Shown piece by piece: positions 8,036 through 16,589 of a DNA stretch of 64,000 nt. Position numbers and translations under genes: made by a program. The stretch is from Kutzneria sp. CA-103260 (lineage in GTDB: Bacteria; Actinomycetota; Actinomycetes; Mycobacteriales; Pseudonocardiaceae): NCBI RefSeq assembly GCF_018263855.1, contig NZ_CP073318.1, forward strand, positions 1,798,001-1,862,000, in the 5' to 3' direction. Under the pieces are notes generated by a model. That model saw nothing but the letters and a program-made list of their open reading frames with translations, searched no databases and was not told the DNA's origin. Position 1 is the first letter of the stretch. Every line of letters starts with the position of its first letter.

Positions 8036-9249
8036 TGGTCGACGACGGCATCCAGCGGGCGACCCTGCAAGCCTTGCAGTACCCGGCGACCGCCGGCGAA
8101 CCGAAGCCGGTCGGCGACGTGGTCGTGGTCCAGTTCAACCCGACGTCGCTGCGCATCGAGCGGCGCAACAACGTCAACGACAACGGCAAGGGGACCAAGA
8201 CCGCGGTCCGCACCGTCTCCTCGGTCGAGTACGCCACGCTCAGCCTCGACCTGATCTTCGACACCGCCGAGCAGGGCACCGACGTTCGCGTCAAGACGCT
8301 GGGGGTGCGCCAGTTCATCCAGCCGCCCAAGAACGACCGGGCCAAGGCCCCGCCGAACGTGCGGTTCACCTGGGGGGCGCTGACCTTCGACGGGATCCTC
8401 ACACAGATCACCGAGGAGCTGGACTACTTCTCGGCCGCAGGGGTGGCGCTGCACGCCAAGCTGAGCCTGACCTTCGGCGAGGCCCTGCCGGCCCAGCTGG
8501 AGGGTCCGCCGGTGCGGGACGACAATCCCGCGAAGCAGCTCGGCGCCGCGGCGGCCGGGGCGCTGGGCACCAGCGGCACCCTCAATCCGATCCGGGTCGT
8601 GGCCGCGCAGGCCGGCGAGAGCGTGCAGCAGATGCTGAGCCGGCTCAACCTGGACCCGGCCGGGTGGCGGTCGGCCATGAACGGCCTGCAGAGCCCGATC
8701 GCGCTGGCCGCCGGCACCCAGGTGCAGCTGGGCGCGGACGTCTCGGCGAGCACGGGAATCGGCGCGTCGGCCGGGTTCGCCGCGGGAGCCCAGGTCGGCG
8801 TGACGGCTGAATTGTCCGGCGCACTCGCCGGCGTGCAGGCGGATCCGACTGCCGCTGGGTTCGCGCTCGCAGCCGGCGGCGGGGTCGCACAGGCGCAGCA
8901 GACCGTGCTGGCATCGCAGACGGGCTCGGCCGAGGTCGCCGCCCGCTCGTCGTTCGCGGTACCTGTCGGCCAGACCGAGTCCACGGTGGATGCCCGGTCC
9001 CTGACTTATGGGTCGTCGATTCCGTTGCGGGCCAGGGCCGATGCCGAGACCACGGCCCAGATGCAGGCCGGCGGCCAGCTCGGGGTGACCGCCCGTGCCC
9101 GGGCCGGCGAGGTGCCGGTGGCGTCCAGCCCGAGCATGCCGCCCTGGCAGCAGTTGCCGCCGTCGAACCCGGTCGCCGACAGCACGCAACGCACCCGTGA
9201 CGCCCGGCCCACGACCATGAGGTGGAGACCGGGAGGTGAGTGCCGATGA
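8035..9249 (+). CDS. eCIS LysM-containing baseplate/tube-initiator protein (Pvc7-like)
   Basis: A 404-aa protein. The N-terminal 165 residues match the CIS tube/gp53-like family (VVVVQFNPTSLRIERRNNV, EYATLSLDLIFDTAEQGTDV, FTWGALTFDGILTQITEELD). A LysM-type segment follows at about residues 188-235 (VVAAQAGESVQQMLSRL, ALAAGTQVQLG). The last about 165 residues are low-complexity, rich in Ala, Gly, Gln and Ser, an extension not typical of the phage gp53-like partners. GGAGGTG precedes the ATG, which overlaps the tube 2 stop by one base. LysM modules in these baseplates mediate assembly rather than peptidoglycan hydrolysis. Confidence 0.88.
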   Translation: MVDDGIQRATLQALQYPATAGEPKPVGDVVVVQFNPTSLRIERRNNVNDNGKGTKTAVRTVSSVEYATLSLDLIFDTAEQGTDVRVKTLGVRQFIQPPKNDRAKAPPNVRFTWGALTFDGILTQITEELDYFSAAGVALHAKLSLTFGEALPAQLEGPPVRDDNPAKQLGAAAAGALGTSGTLNPIRVVAAQAGESVQQMLSRLNLDPAGWRSAMNGLQSPIALAAGTQVQLGADVSASTGIGASAGFAAGAQVGVTAELSGALAGVQADPTAAGFALAAGGGVAQAQQTVLASQTGSAEVAARSSFAVPVGQTESTVDARSLTYGSSIPLRARADAETTAQMQAGGQLGVTARARAGEVPVASSPSMPPWQQLPPSNPVADSTQRTRDARPTTMRWRPGGECR

Positions 9250-9431
9250 GCGTGCATGTCGCCGAGTTGCACAGCGACGTGGTTCCCACCGGCGGGCCGG
9301 CGTCGACCGCGAGCAGTGGCGGTGGCGGGGCGCAGAAGGTGTGGGGATCGGAGTTGGAGTCGTGGCAGGGGCTGCGGTGCGACGCCGCGCGGCTGGCCGG
9401 CCGCACGGCGTCGGAGGGCTACGATGACTGA
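9246..9431 (+). CDS. Small eCIS protein between LysM protein and hub
   Basis: A 61-residue reading frame overlapping both neighbours (ATGA at 9246-9249, and a TGA at 9429-9431 inside the next gene). GGAGG sits 9 nt upstream of ATG 9246; a GTG two codons earlier is also possible. The N-terminus MSVHVAELHSDVVP resembles the start of the small DUF5908/Pvc6-type proteins located at this place in PVC-like loci; the Gly/Ser linker (SSGGGG) and C-terminal helix do not. Conservation of position and tight coupling are the main support. The role is unknown, possibly a baseplate adaptor. Confidence 0.65.
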   Translation: MSVHVAELHSDVVPTGGPASTASSGGGGAQKVWGSELESWQGLRCDAARLAGRTASEGYDD

Positions 9432-10509
9432 CCCCGCGGTCGCGTTCGACGGGCCGGTGTTCACTGTGGACGGTTCGCTGGTCGGCGAGCTGGCCCGGGA
9501 CTGCATCCGGCTGGAGGTCGAGGAAGGCGTCGAGGGCCTGCGCACGCTGCACGCCCACTTCCTCGCGGCCGGGCCGGGAGCGACCGGCCCGGAGGGTCGG
9601 ATGCTGTATCTGGACGGGAAAACCCTGGACTTCGGCCGGACCGTCACGGTCACCGTCGGGCCGAGCACCGATCAGCGCTACGCCTTCGATGGCGTCATCT
9701 CCGCGATCGAGGCCGTCTACGCGGACACCGAACCGCCAGTGGTCGTGGTGCACGCCGAGGACGCGTTGATGAAGCTGCGGATGACCCGGCGGTCGCGGAC
9801 GTACCAGAACGTCAGCGACGCCGACCTGACCGAGCGGATCGCCGCCGAGCACGGCCTGCACACCGACGTCGCCGTCGACGGACCGACCTATGACGTTGTG
9901 CAGCAGGCCAATCAGAGCGACCTGGCCTTCCTGCGCGAGCGGGCCCGCCTGATGAGGGCCGAGCTCTGGTGCACTGGGCAGACCTTGCACATGCAGTCCC
10001 GCCCGCACCGGCAGGCACCTGCGCTGAGTCTGACGCAGGGCAAGGAGATTCTGGCCATCCGGCTGTGCGCCGATCTCGCCCACCAGCGCGGCTCCGTGGT
10101 CGTCACCGGCTACAACGCCGACGCCAAGGACGTCATCGACGAACGCGTCGGCCCCGAGGCCGTCGAGGCGGAGACCACCGGCGGCCTCAGCGGCGCGCGG
10201 CTGGTGACCAAGGTGCTCGGCGACTCCGTGACGCTGCGCGTGCGGGAGGCCGCGCTGACCTCCGCCGAGGCCGGCGCGTGGGCGAAAGCCGAGATGCTGC
10301 AACGAGGTCGGCGGTTCGTGACCGTGCAGGGCATGACCCGGGGCACCCCGGACATGACCGTGGGAAGCCGGCTCACGCTGCGTCTGGTCGGCGCGCCGTT
10401 CGAGGGCGACGGCTACTACGTGACGCGGGTCCGGCACGTCTTCGAGAACGTGCACGGGCTGCGTACCCATTTCGAGGCCGAGCGCGCGACCCTGAACGAG
10501 GTGGCCTGA
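9424..10509 (+). CDS. eCIS hub protein, gp27/phage late control D-like
   Basis: A 361-aa protein with the fold pattern of the gp27/VgrG N-terminal hub. It begins with an antiparallel start (DCIRLEVEEGVEGLRTLHAH), then FGRTVTVTVGPSTDQRYAFD, a DLTERIAAEHGLHTDV segment, and the hub signature QQANQSDLAFLRERARLMRA. It ends with FVTVQGMTRGTPDMTVGSRL and DGYYVTRVRHVFENV. It forms the trimeric platform joining the inner tube to the spike. ATG 9424 overlaps the small upstream gene. In PVC hub and spike are fused in one chain (Pvc8); here the spike is the separate next gene, overlapping by 1 bp. Confidence 0.9.
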   Translation: MTDPAVAFDGPVFTVDGSLVGELARDCIRLEVEEGVEGLRTLHAHFLAAGPGATGPEGRMLYLDGKTLDFGRTVTVTVGPSTDQRYAFDGVISAIEAVYADTEPPVVVVHAEDALMKLRMTRRSRTYQNVSDADLTERIAAEHGLHTDVAVDGPTYDVVQQANQSDLAFLRERARLMRAELWCTGQTLHMQSRPHRQAPALSLTQGKEILAIRLCADLAHQRGSVVVTGYNADAKDVIDERVGPEAVEAETTGGLSGARLVTKVLGDSVTLRVREAALTSAEAGAWAKAEMLQRGRRFVTVQGMTRGTPDMTVGSRLTLRLVGAPFEGDGYYVTRVRHVFENVHGLRTHFEAERATLNEVA

Positions 10510-11174
10510 TGCTGCCCACCCCGGCCGACGGCTCGGCGCCCGGTTACTTCGGGGTGTACCCGGCGATCGTCACGAACATCCTGGACGACAAGCACCTCGG
10601 CCGGGTCGAGGTGCGGTTTCCCTGGCTGGGCAGCGATGGCGACCAGGCCGTGCGGGCGTGGGCCACCCTGTGCTCGCCGTACGCCGACGACGACCAGGGC
10701 CTGCAGATCATGCCCGAGGTGGGCAGCCAGGTTGTGGTCGCCTTCGAAGCCGGCAACCTGCGGCGGCCGTATGTCCTTGGCGCGGCGTGGAACGGCCGCG
10801 AGTCGCTGCCCCGAACTCCCGAGTCCGCCAACAACATCCGGGTGCTGCGGTCCCGCACCCACAGCGAGTTGGAGTTCGACGACACCGCCGGCGCCGAGAA
10901 GGTCAGCATCACCATGGCCGCCGGGCACAAGGTGGTGCTGGACGACGGAACCCAGCAGATCACCATCGAGCACGCCAACGGCAGCACCATCACCTTCGAC
11001 GCCGCCGGCAGCATCTCCATCACCGCGCCGGTGTCGGTCACCGTGACCACGCCGATGGTCGAGGTGCACGCGCCGCTGGCCGTGTTCGACGGCATCGTCG
11101 AGTGCGACACGCTCGTCGCCACCACCCTGGTCAGCTCGCCCGCGTACACCCCGGGCGCCGGAAACATCTGGTGA
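10509..11174 (+). CDS. eCIS spike protein, gp5/VgrG OB-fold plus beta-helix
   Basis: A 221-aa protein with an N-terminal gp5-type OB fold (YPAIVTNILDDKHLGRVEVR, FPWLGSDGDQ, WATLCSPYADDDQGLQIMPE, GSQVVVAFEAGN, RPYVLGAAWNG) and a C-terminal beta-helix made of short repeats (VSITMAAGHKVVLDDGTQQI, TIEHANGSTITFDAAGSISI). It ends YTPGAGNIW without a PAAR domain, so a separate tip protein would be needed, or the beta-helix itself is the tip; none is seen in this window. Split from the hub but coupled by a TGATG junction. Confidence 0.9.
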   Translation: MLPTPADGSAPGYFGVYPAIVTNILDDKHLGRVEVRFPWLGSDGDQAVRAWATLCSPYADDDQGLQIMPEVGSQVVVAFEAGNLRRPYVLGAAWNGRESLPRTPESANNIRVLRSRTHSELEFDDTAGAEKVSITMAAGHKVVLDDGTQQITIEHANGSTITFDAAGSISITAPVSVTVTTPMVEVHAPLAVFDGIVECDTLVATTLVSSPAYTPGAGNIW

Positions 11175-11182
11175 GGTAAGCG

Positions 11183-12712
11183 ATGGATCACCCGTTCGCG
11201 CTCCGTGCGCCCTGGTACTACCGGGAGCGGCACCACCTGTCGTTGAGCGACTGCCGCGCGCTGCGGCCGGTGATCCAGAAGTACGACCGGCACGACTTCG
11301 TCCGGCAGCTGCTGGCCGACCCCAGCGCGTACCTCAAGTGGGACAAGGAGGACAAGTGGTCCTATCCCGCTCCGCTCGGCCTTCCCGGCGCCGGCAGAGC
11401 CATCCGGCACCGGATGCTGTGCACCGAGCTGCGCAAGCTGTACCAGCCCAGCCATGACCGGTTCTACGCCGTCGGCATCGAGGTCTTCTGCGACGAGGCC
11501 GGCCTCCCTCGGGCCGGCTCGCACCGTGACATCGAGGTCGGCATGGTCATGCGCCGCATCGTCACCAACGTCGCCGGCGACCGCCGCCCCATCCGCCGCC
11601 TGGCCCGGGACCTCATGCTGCGCATGGCCGCCGAGCAGGCCCCCGGCGAGGTCGTCGGTGAGTCCGCAATGGACATTCGCACCCTGTGGTGGGCCGACGA
11701 GGCCCAGCGCCAGCAGTTCGCCGAGGACCATGCCGCTGACCTGGCCCAGGTCGAGTCCACCTGCGTCGAGCAGGCGTGGATCGACGGCCACTGGCAGAAC
11801 GTCACCGCCGACGAGCACCCCGCCGGCGAGTGCACCATCCCCATGTGGCGCCTGCCCCCTTCCGGCAGCCGCTGCGCCGCCGGGCAGACCCGCTCCCTCT
11901 GGTACGGCACCCTGCCCACTTCCTCACCCGTGCACGGTCTCGACGGCCTGCCCAAGCTCGACGACCAGTCCAGCTACCGCATCGTCTGCTTCGTCCGCCA
12001 GCACCGCGGCTCCTGCCCTCCTCTTGTTTACTGGAGCCGCCCGACGGTGCCCTTCCGCCTGGCCTCCTTCTACGACCCCCAGGGCACTAAGAACCACACC
12101 GTGTCGATCACCATGCCCGACCTCCGGGCCCTGGAGGCCCAGGCCACCTCCGGCATCCAACCCAGCGGCGTCCGCATCACCTCACCCGCCGGCTCCGGCA
12201 TGTCCTTCTACTCCGACCTTTCCAACCTCAAGGCCGGCAAGGGCACCCTCAACCAGTTCGCGACCACCTGCACCTTCGCCATCGAGCTCTTCATGATCGT
12301 CGCGATGTTCGTCTTCAACCTCTTCCTGCCCATCGTCGTGCTCATGTTCCAGCTCTGGTGGATGCTCGCCCTGCGGTTCTGCACCCCGCTACCCACCGGC
12401 TCCTTCGACGCCCTGCGCACCTACTTCGCCGACACCGCGCACGACCTCAACACCCTGGCCACCCCGCTCCCGACCACCACCCCCGAGGAAAAAGCCAAGG
12501 AAGCCGCTCGCCAGGCCGCCTCCGACGGCCTGGACACCATCATGGGCCTGGGCCCCTCCATCGCCCACGAACTCCAGCAGGCCCCCACCCTGCAACAGAA
12601 CCCCCGCGCCGTAGCCGACTTCGCCGGCTACGCCGACCCCCAGCCAAAGACCCCACCCGCCCCACCGGTCCCCGAGCCGTACGTGCCGGATCCGCTGTGT
12701 CCCGGCCCGTGA
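11183..12712 (+). CDS. Membrane-anchored eCIS-locus protein with C-terminal transmembrane segment
   Basis: A 509-aa protein. Residues 1-350 are soluble with many Cys/His/Trp (DIRTLWWADEAQRQQFAED, GTKNHTVSITMPDLRALEAQ). Residues 365-400 form a long hydrophobic stretch (FMIVAMFVFNLFLPIVVLMF), long enough for one tilted or two short membrane helices. A helical and Pro-rich tail follows (PPAPPVPEPYVPDPLCPGP). Actinobacterial eCIS loci carry a membrane protein thought to link cytosolic particles to the cell membrane, and position and topology fit that; my recall of that work is limited, so treat it as inference. Codon use differs sharply from neighbours: CTC, ATC, CCC and GCC replace CTG, CCG and GCG in long runs, suggesting a separate history. 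Confidence 0.75.
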   Translation: MDHPFALRAPWYYRERHHLSLSDCRALRPVIQKYDRHDFVRQLLADPSAYLKWDKEDKWSYPAPLGLPGAGRAIRHRMLCTELRKLYQPSHDRFYAVGIEVFCDEAGLPRAGSHRDIEVGMVMRRIVTNVAGDRRPIRRLARDLMLRMAAEQAPGEVVGESAMDIRTLWWADEAQRQQFAEDHAADLAQVESTCVEQAWIDGHWQNVTADEHPAGECTIPMWRLPPSGSRCAAGQTRSLWYGTLPTSSPVHGLDGLPKLDDQSSYRIVCFVRQHRGSCPPLVYWSRPTVPFRLASFYDPQGTKNHTVSITMPDLRALEAQATSGIQPSGVRITSPAGSGMSFYSDLSNLKAGKGTLNQFATTCTFAIELFMIVAMFVFNLFLPIVVLMFQLWWMLALRFCTPLPTGSFDALRTYFADTAHDLNTLATPLPTTTPEEKAKEAARQAASDGLDTIMGLGPSIAHELQQAPTLQQNPRAVADFAGYADPQPKTPPAPPVPEPYVPDPLCPGP

Positions 12713-12778
12713 CGTTGAGATGACCTGCTGGACGCGCCGTGTGGGTCAAAGCCAACTCGATCGGAGGTCTGCCGTTCC

Positions 12779-14746
12779 ATGAGCCACTACGGCTTCGACG
12801 CCCGACAGTCAGCGGCCGCCCAGTCGGGCAAGGAACCGGGCGCGCACAAGGCCCTCGATCGGTCGGTCCTGGCGCCGATGGAACGCGCCTTCGGCCAGTC
12901 ACTGGCCGATGTCGAGGTGCACACCGATCCGGCGGCGGCCGCCTCCGCGGACAGGTTGGGAGCGCGAGCGTACACGGTCGGCCGTCGTATCGTGTTCGGT
13001 TCTGGCGCATACGCACCCGCGACCGTGCCCGGGCAGGCGCTCATCGCCCACGAGTTGGCCCATGTCGTCCAGCAGCGCGGCGGTGCGCCCAGCTCGTCGT
13101 CCGTCAGCCAGGATCGCGCTGCCGAAGCCGACGCCGACCGCGCGGCGATCAACGCGGTGACCGGCGGTCCGGCAGCGGTCCAGTCGAGTACACCGGTGGC
13201 AATCGCCTGCTCGGGAACCGGAAAGAGCTGGACCGACGGACTGCTGGACAAGATCAAGGCAGCGGCGGTGGACACCGCCGAGGCCACCATCGGAAACAGT
13301 GAAGGTGTCGCGACCGCGCTGGACAGTGTCGTCGAATCCATCGCCTCCGTGCAGTACGCCGAGGTCTGGGTGGTCGACAAGATCGTTGACAAGACCGCCG
13401 CCGCGGCCGGGCTCACCCCGGCTCACCAGGAGGCCCTGCGGGCCGCGGCCCACTTCGTGGCCGTCGACGGCGCACCAGTGCTGAAGGCTGTTCGGGCGAA
13501 AGCCGAGAAAGCCGGTGCGATCGACAAGGTCAGCGGACTGCCGACGGCGGCTGGCTTCATCACCAAGGCCGGCGACGCGGCGGAAGCCTATGTCACCGGC
13601 CGCAAACCGGGCGTGCAGGGAGCCGGCACGCCTCTGCCGGGCTCGACGCTGACCCTGAGCACCCGCGAACTCCACCAGATCGGCGGCATCGTGGCCACTC
13701 AGGCCGCGTTGGCCTTGGTCGGCGGCGAGGAGGTGAACCTGCTGTTGAAGGTCGTCGGCGGCGTCGACGCCGCGAAGGCCATCATCCTGGCGGCCAAGAA
13801 GAATCCCGAGGGATACGTCCGCAGCCGCGAGTTCTGGATCGCCGTGGTCGGCGCCGGGCTGTACCTGGCCGGCCTCAAAGCGGGGTCCGTCGGAAACAAG
13901 CTGCTCATCTACGGCGTCGACGTGCTCAGCGGCGCTCTCACGGTGACCCCCGAGGTAGTCACGTTCGTCCACGACCTGAAGACCGCGAACGGACCCGACC
14001 GCGACGAGATCCTGCACCGCGACCTCTACAAGATCGTGAAGGCGGTTGCGCTCGCGCTGGGGCAAATCCTGCAGCACGCCCTGGACAAGCCCAAGGAAGC
14101 CGCGGCAGAACAGGACGTGCCGCCGGAGCTCCCGGCCAACGACAACGGCCTGCCGCCCTTCACCAGGGCTCCCGCCGCGAACGACAATGGCGAGTTGCCG
14201 ACCGAACCCCAGGCCATGAAGGCGACCGGCACCGACGATGCCGCCGTCGACACCGCCACACCTCCATCGCCCGCGCTGCGGGTCATTCCCGGCGGCCTCG
14301 ACGAGAACCGGCCTCGGGCCGGTGCGGGCGACGGGAAGGAGCTCACCGAGGACGAAAAATGGGCTCAGATGGAGGAAGCGGTCGCCAAGAAGGACCGGCA
14401 GGACCAGGAGGAGGCCGAACGGGAGGAAGCTCAGAAAGAGGATGACTCGGTGCAGGCACTCCAACTGGCGGACATGAAGACAAAAATCCTGACCGCCATC
14501 AAGGAGAACCAGCGGGATCAGTCACGTGCGGCCGACTGGACGGTGGTCAAGTGGTGGTGGGGCAGGGATTCGAGGAAGGGGAATCCTGACGTCGCGGGTG
14601 GGCTGGGGAAGAACTACCAGGCCCAAAAGAGGATATATGCGCTCATCGCGACTGACAGGGGTGTGGTGCAGTTCTCGGCTCACTACAGCCAGCTGGACGG
14701 GAGTTTCGGCACGATCAAGCTCTCCGGCCACCAGTTGGACAAGTAG
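12779..14746 (+). CDS. DUF4157 (eCIS-core) protein, candidate effector 1
   Basis: A 655-aa protein. Residues about 25-135 are a DUF4157 domain: FGQSLADVEVHTDPAAAASA, then HELAH at residues 91-95 in LIAHELAHVVQQ. The HExxH looks like a zinc protease motif, but the domain is mainly known as a marker of eCIS-loaded cargo. Residues 140-420 are Ala-rich and helical with a hydrophobic stretch (FWIAVVGAGLYLAGLKAG). Then comes a disordered acidic region with a coiled coil (EEAVAKKDRQDQEEAEREEA), and a compact last about 75 residues (DWTVVKWWWGRD to FGTIKLSGHQLDK) that may be the active module. I recognise no toxin family. A 66-bp gap from the upstream gene allows its own promoter; GGAGG lies about 13 nt before ATG. 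Confidence 0.8.
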   Translation: MSHYGFDARQSAAAQSGKEPGAHKALDRSVLAPMERAFGQSLADVEVHTDPAAAASADRLGARAYTVGRRIVFGSGAYAPATVPGQALIAHELAHVVQQRGGAPSSSSVSQDRAAEADADRAAINAVTGGPAAVQSSTPVAIACSGTGKSWTDGLLDKIKAAAVDTAEATIGNSEGVATALDSVVESIASVQYAEVWVVDKIVDKTAAAAGLTPAHQEALRAAAHFVAVDGAPVLKAVRAKAEKAGAIDKVSGLPTAAGFITKAGDAAEAYVTGRKPGVQGAGTPLPGSTLTLSTRELHQIGGIVATQAALALVGGEEVNLLLKVVGGVDAAKAIILAAKKNPEGYVRSREFWIAVVGAGLYLAGLKAGSVGNKLLIYGVDVLSGALTVTPEVVTFVHDLKTANGPDRDEILHRDLYKIVKAVALALGQILQHALDKPKEAAAEQDVPPELPANDNGLPPFTRAPAANDNGELPTEPQAMKATGTDDAAVDTATPPSPALRVIPGGLDENRPRAGAGDGKELTEDEKWAQMEEAVAKKDRQDQEEAEREEAQKEDDSVQALQLADMKTKILTAIKENQRDQSRAADWTVVKWWWGRDSRKGNPDVAGGLGKNYQAQKRIYALIATDRGVVQFSAHYSQLDGSFGTIKLSGHQLDK

Positions 14747-14887
14747 CGCCCGTCGCACAGGTCCGGCACCGGGGAGGGCCGGGCGCCCAGGCCAATGGGA
14801 CCGCGTCCTTGGATGCTGGCCCGCGTGAAGAAGGCCACGGGACGCCACTGTCGGTACCGGACTGCACAGCCGGCCGTTGGCCGAAGG

Positions 14888-16114
14888 TCAGTGCGTGAGG
14901 TCCACCTCGACGATCTGGTCGACGCGTTGGATGAATTCCTTGGCGCCGCTCATCTTCATGTTCTCCATGACGGTGTGGACCAGCGGGATCGAGCGGAGCT
15001 CGTCGGCGTGCCACTGGTAGGGGTCGGCGATGACCACGTGGACCTTGGCCCGGGTGGGATCGCTGTCGTCGAGGAGGGTGACCTGGGCGAAGTCGACCTC
15101 GCCGAAGGTGTCCAACCAGTCGTCGGCGGCCCAGGAGTGGTCGGTGAGGCGGAGAGGGGTGGGCTGGCGGTCGCGGGACACGGATCGCACGGCGTCGGCG
15201 AACTTCTGGTCGGCCATCATCTGCTCGGCGTCGTACCGCAGATCGGCGCCGGAACCATCCAGGTAGTGGGACAGGGACTGGGCGGCGTGCGGACGGTTCA
15301 GCTGCCTCATGTAGGCGAGGGCGGCATAAGCGATGAGGGGCGTCAGACAGTCGCTGACCAGGTCGAACACGCCGAGCGACACGGTCTCGAGCAGGAGGTC
15401 GCTGAAGGGGCGACGGCCCTGTGCGTCGGGCTTGTACTTGGCATCGACGTCACCGGGCACACTGTTCTGGTACAGGCGGTAGAGGTCGTACACCACCTGG
15501 ACCAGCCGGTACACCACAAGGAACGGGACGCCGCCGGTGACGGCGAGACGCAGCACGCAGCGCACGGGCCAGGCGATCGCCTCGGGGATCTTGCCGCCGA
15601 AGTAGTGCCACGCGACGTAGATCTCCAGTTGGCGGAGCAGATCGCTCGATGTGGACTGCTCGGGTGAGTTGACCTTGACGGCGGCCGCGGCGGCCTTGTC
15701 AGCGGCTACCTCCAGAGGGTCGGTGGCGCCGCCGTCGATCGACGCGAGCTGTACACCTGACGACTGCTGGACGACGTGAGCGAGCTCGTGCGCGAGCAGA
15801 CGGTCGCCTTCGTGCGTGCCGGGCTGATAGGTGTTGGCGGCGAACATGATGCTGTTCCCGGACGTGAAGGCTCGGGCGCGCAGGGCGGAGGCCGCCTGCT
15901 GGGCATCGGGACCAGTGTGGACGCGGACACCGGAGAAGTCCGCCGCCAACGCGCCTTCCATGTGACGGCGGGTCGCCTGCGGCAGTGGCTGCCCGCCGGA
16001 CGAGGTGATGCGGTGAATGTCGCGCTGCACGCCGGCGGCCTTGTCATGGTCGTCGCAGTCGCACGACGACCCCAGGCCGCACCGCTGAATCTTGTACTCG
16101 CGCATGGGCCGCAT
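14888..16114 (-). CDS. DUF4157 (eCIS-core) protein, candidate effector 2
   Basis: A 408-aa protein on the opposite strand to the eCIS genes, splitting them into two blocks. It starts with a Cys-rich segment (RCGLGSSCDCDDHD), then a DUF4157 domain (LAADFSGVRVHTGPDAQQAA, HELAH at about residues 109-113). A middle region contains two hydrophobic stretches (GGVPFLVVYRLVQVVYDLY; LIAYAALAYM), and the alpha/beta C-terminal about 120 residues match nothing I know (FAQVTLLDDSDPTRAKVHVV). I start at ATG 16114, which has GGAG 5 nt upstream; ATG 16105 is the alternative. The membrane-active look of the middle would suit a translocation or pore function, which is speculation. It shares only the DUF4157 part with the convergent protein ending at 14746. 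Confidence 0.8.
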   Translation of the reverse strand: MRPMREYKIQRCGLGSSCDCDDHDKAAGVQRDIHRITSSGGQPLPQATRRHMEGALAADFSGVRVHTGPDAQQAASALRARAFTSGNSIMFAANTYQPGTHEGDRLLAHELAHVVQQSSGVQLASIDGGATDPLEVAADKAAAAAVKVNSPEQSTSSDLLRQLEIYVAWHYFGGKIPEAIAWPVRCVLRLAVTGGVPFLVVYRLVQVVYDLYRLYQNSVPGDVDAKYKPDAQGRRPFSDLLLETVSLGVFDLVSDCLTPLIAYAALAYMRQLNRPHAAQSLSHYLDGSGADLRYDAEQMMADQKFADAVRSVSRDRQPTPLRLTDHSWAADDWLDTFGEVDFAQVTLLDDSDPTRAKVHVVIADPYQWHADELRSIPLVHTVMENMKMSGAKEFIQRVDQIVEVDLTH

Positions 16115-16183
16115 CGTGTCTCCGGACCGTCACCACAACGTTGAGGCGACGGGGTGGTGACGGTGGGGGCTGAGGATGGCCGC

Positions 16184-16570
16184 ATGACGGTGGATGCGTG
16201 GTTGGGGCGGGGGCTGCCGTTTCCGGTACGGCCGGGCGGGGGCGGGGCGATCGGGATGGTGGACGGGATCGGGCTGGTGCGGCAGGCGATCGGCACGATT
16301 CTGGAGACGGAGCCGGGGGAGCGGGTGATGGCGCCGGGGTTCGGGTGCGGGCTGCGGCGGTACCTGATGGCGCCGAACACGCCGGCGACGAGGGCGGCGA
16401 TGGCGCAGGACATCGGGAACGCGCTGGGGCGGTGGGAGCCGCGGATCTCGGTGACGAACGTTGCGGTGACGCCGGGGGAGGAGGCTGAGCTGGTGTGGAT
16501 CGAGATCGCCTACACGCTGCTGGCCGACCTGCGGCCGGACAATCTGGTCTACCCGTTCTACCTGCGGTAA
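16184..16570 (+). CDS. eCIS baseplate wedge protein, gp25-like
   Basis: A 128-aa gp25/W-family protein. It has WLGRGLPFPVRPGGGGAIGM, IRQAIGTILETEPGERVM-like core (here LVRQAIGTILETEPGERVMA), PGFGCGLRRYLMAPNT and a final WIEIAYTLLADLRPDNLVYP. gp25 starts sheath polymerisation at the baseplate. I choose ATG 16184 at the family start with GAGGA upstream; a GTG at 16154 would add ten residues. It opens the second eCIS block, followed after 19 bp by the gpJ gene. The sequence here is unusually G-rich on the plus strand. Confidence 0.92.
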   Translation: MTVDAWLGRGLPFPVRPGGGGAIGMVDGIGLVRQAIGTILETEPGERVMAPGFGCGLRRYLMAPNTPATRAAMAQDIGNALGRWEPRISVTNVAVTPGEEAELVWIEIAYTLLADLRPDNLVYPFYLR

Positions 16571-16589
16571 CAGCCGGGCGGAGGGCACA

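Noticed and set aside
7903..10470. Long open frame antisense to the tube 2/LysM/hub region (855 codons)
   Set aside because: Composition is His/Arg/Gly-rich with no fold; the plus-strand genes are recognisable.
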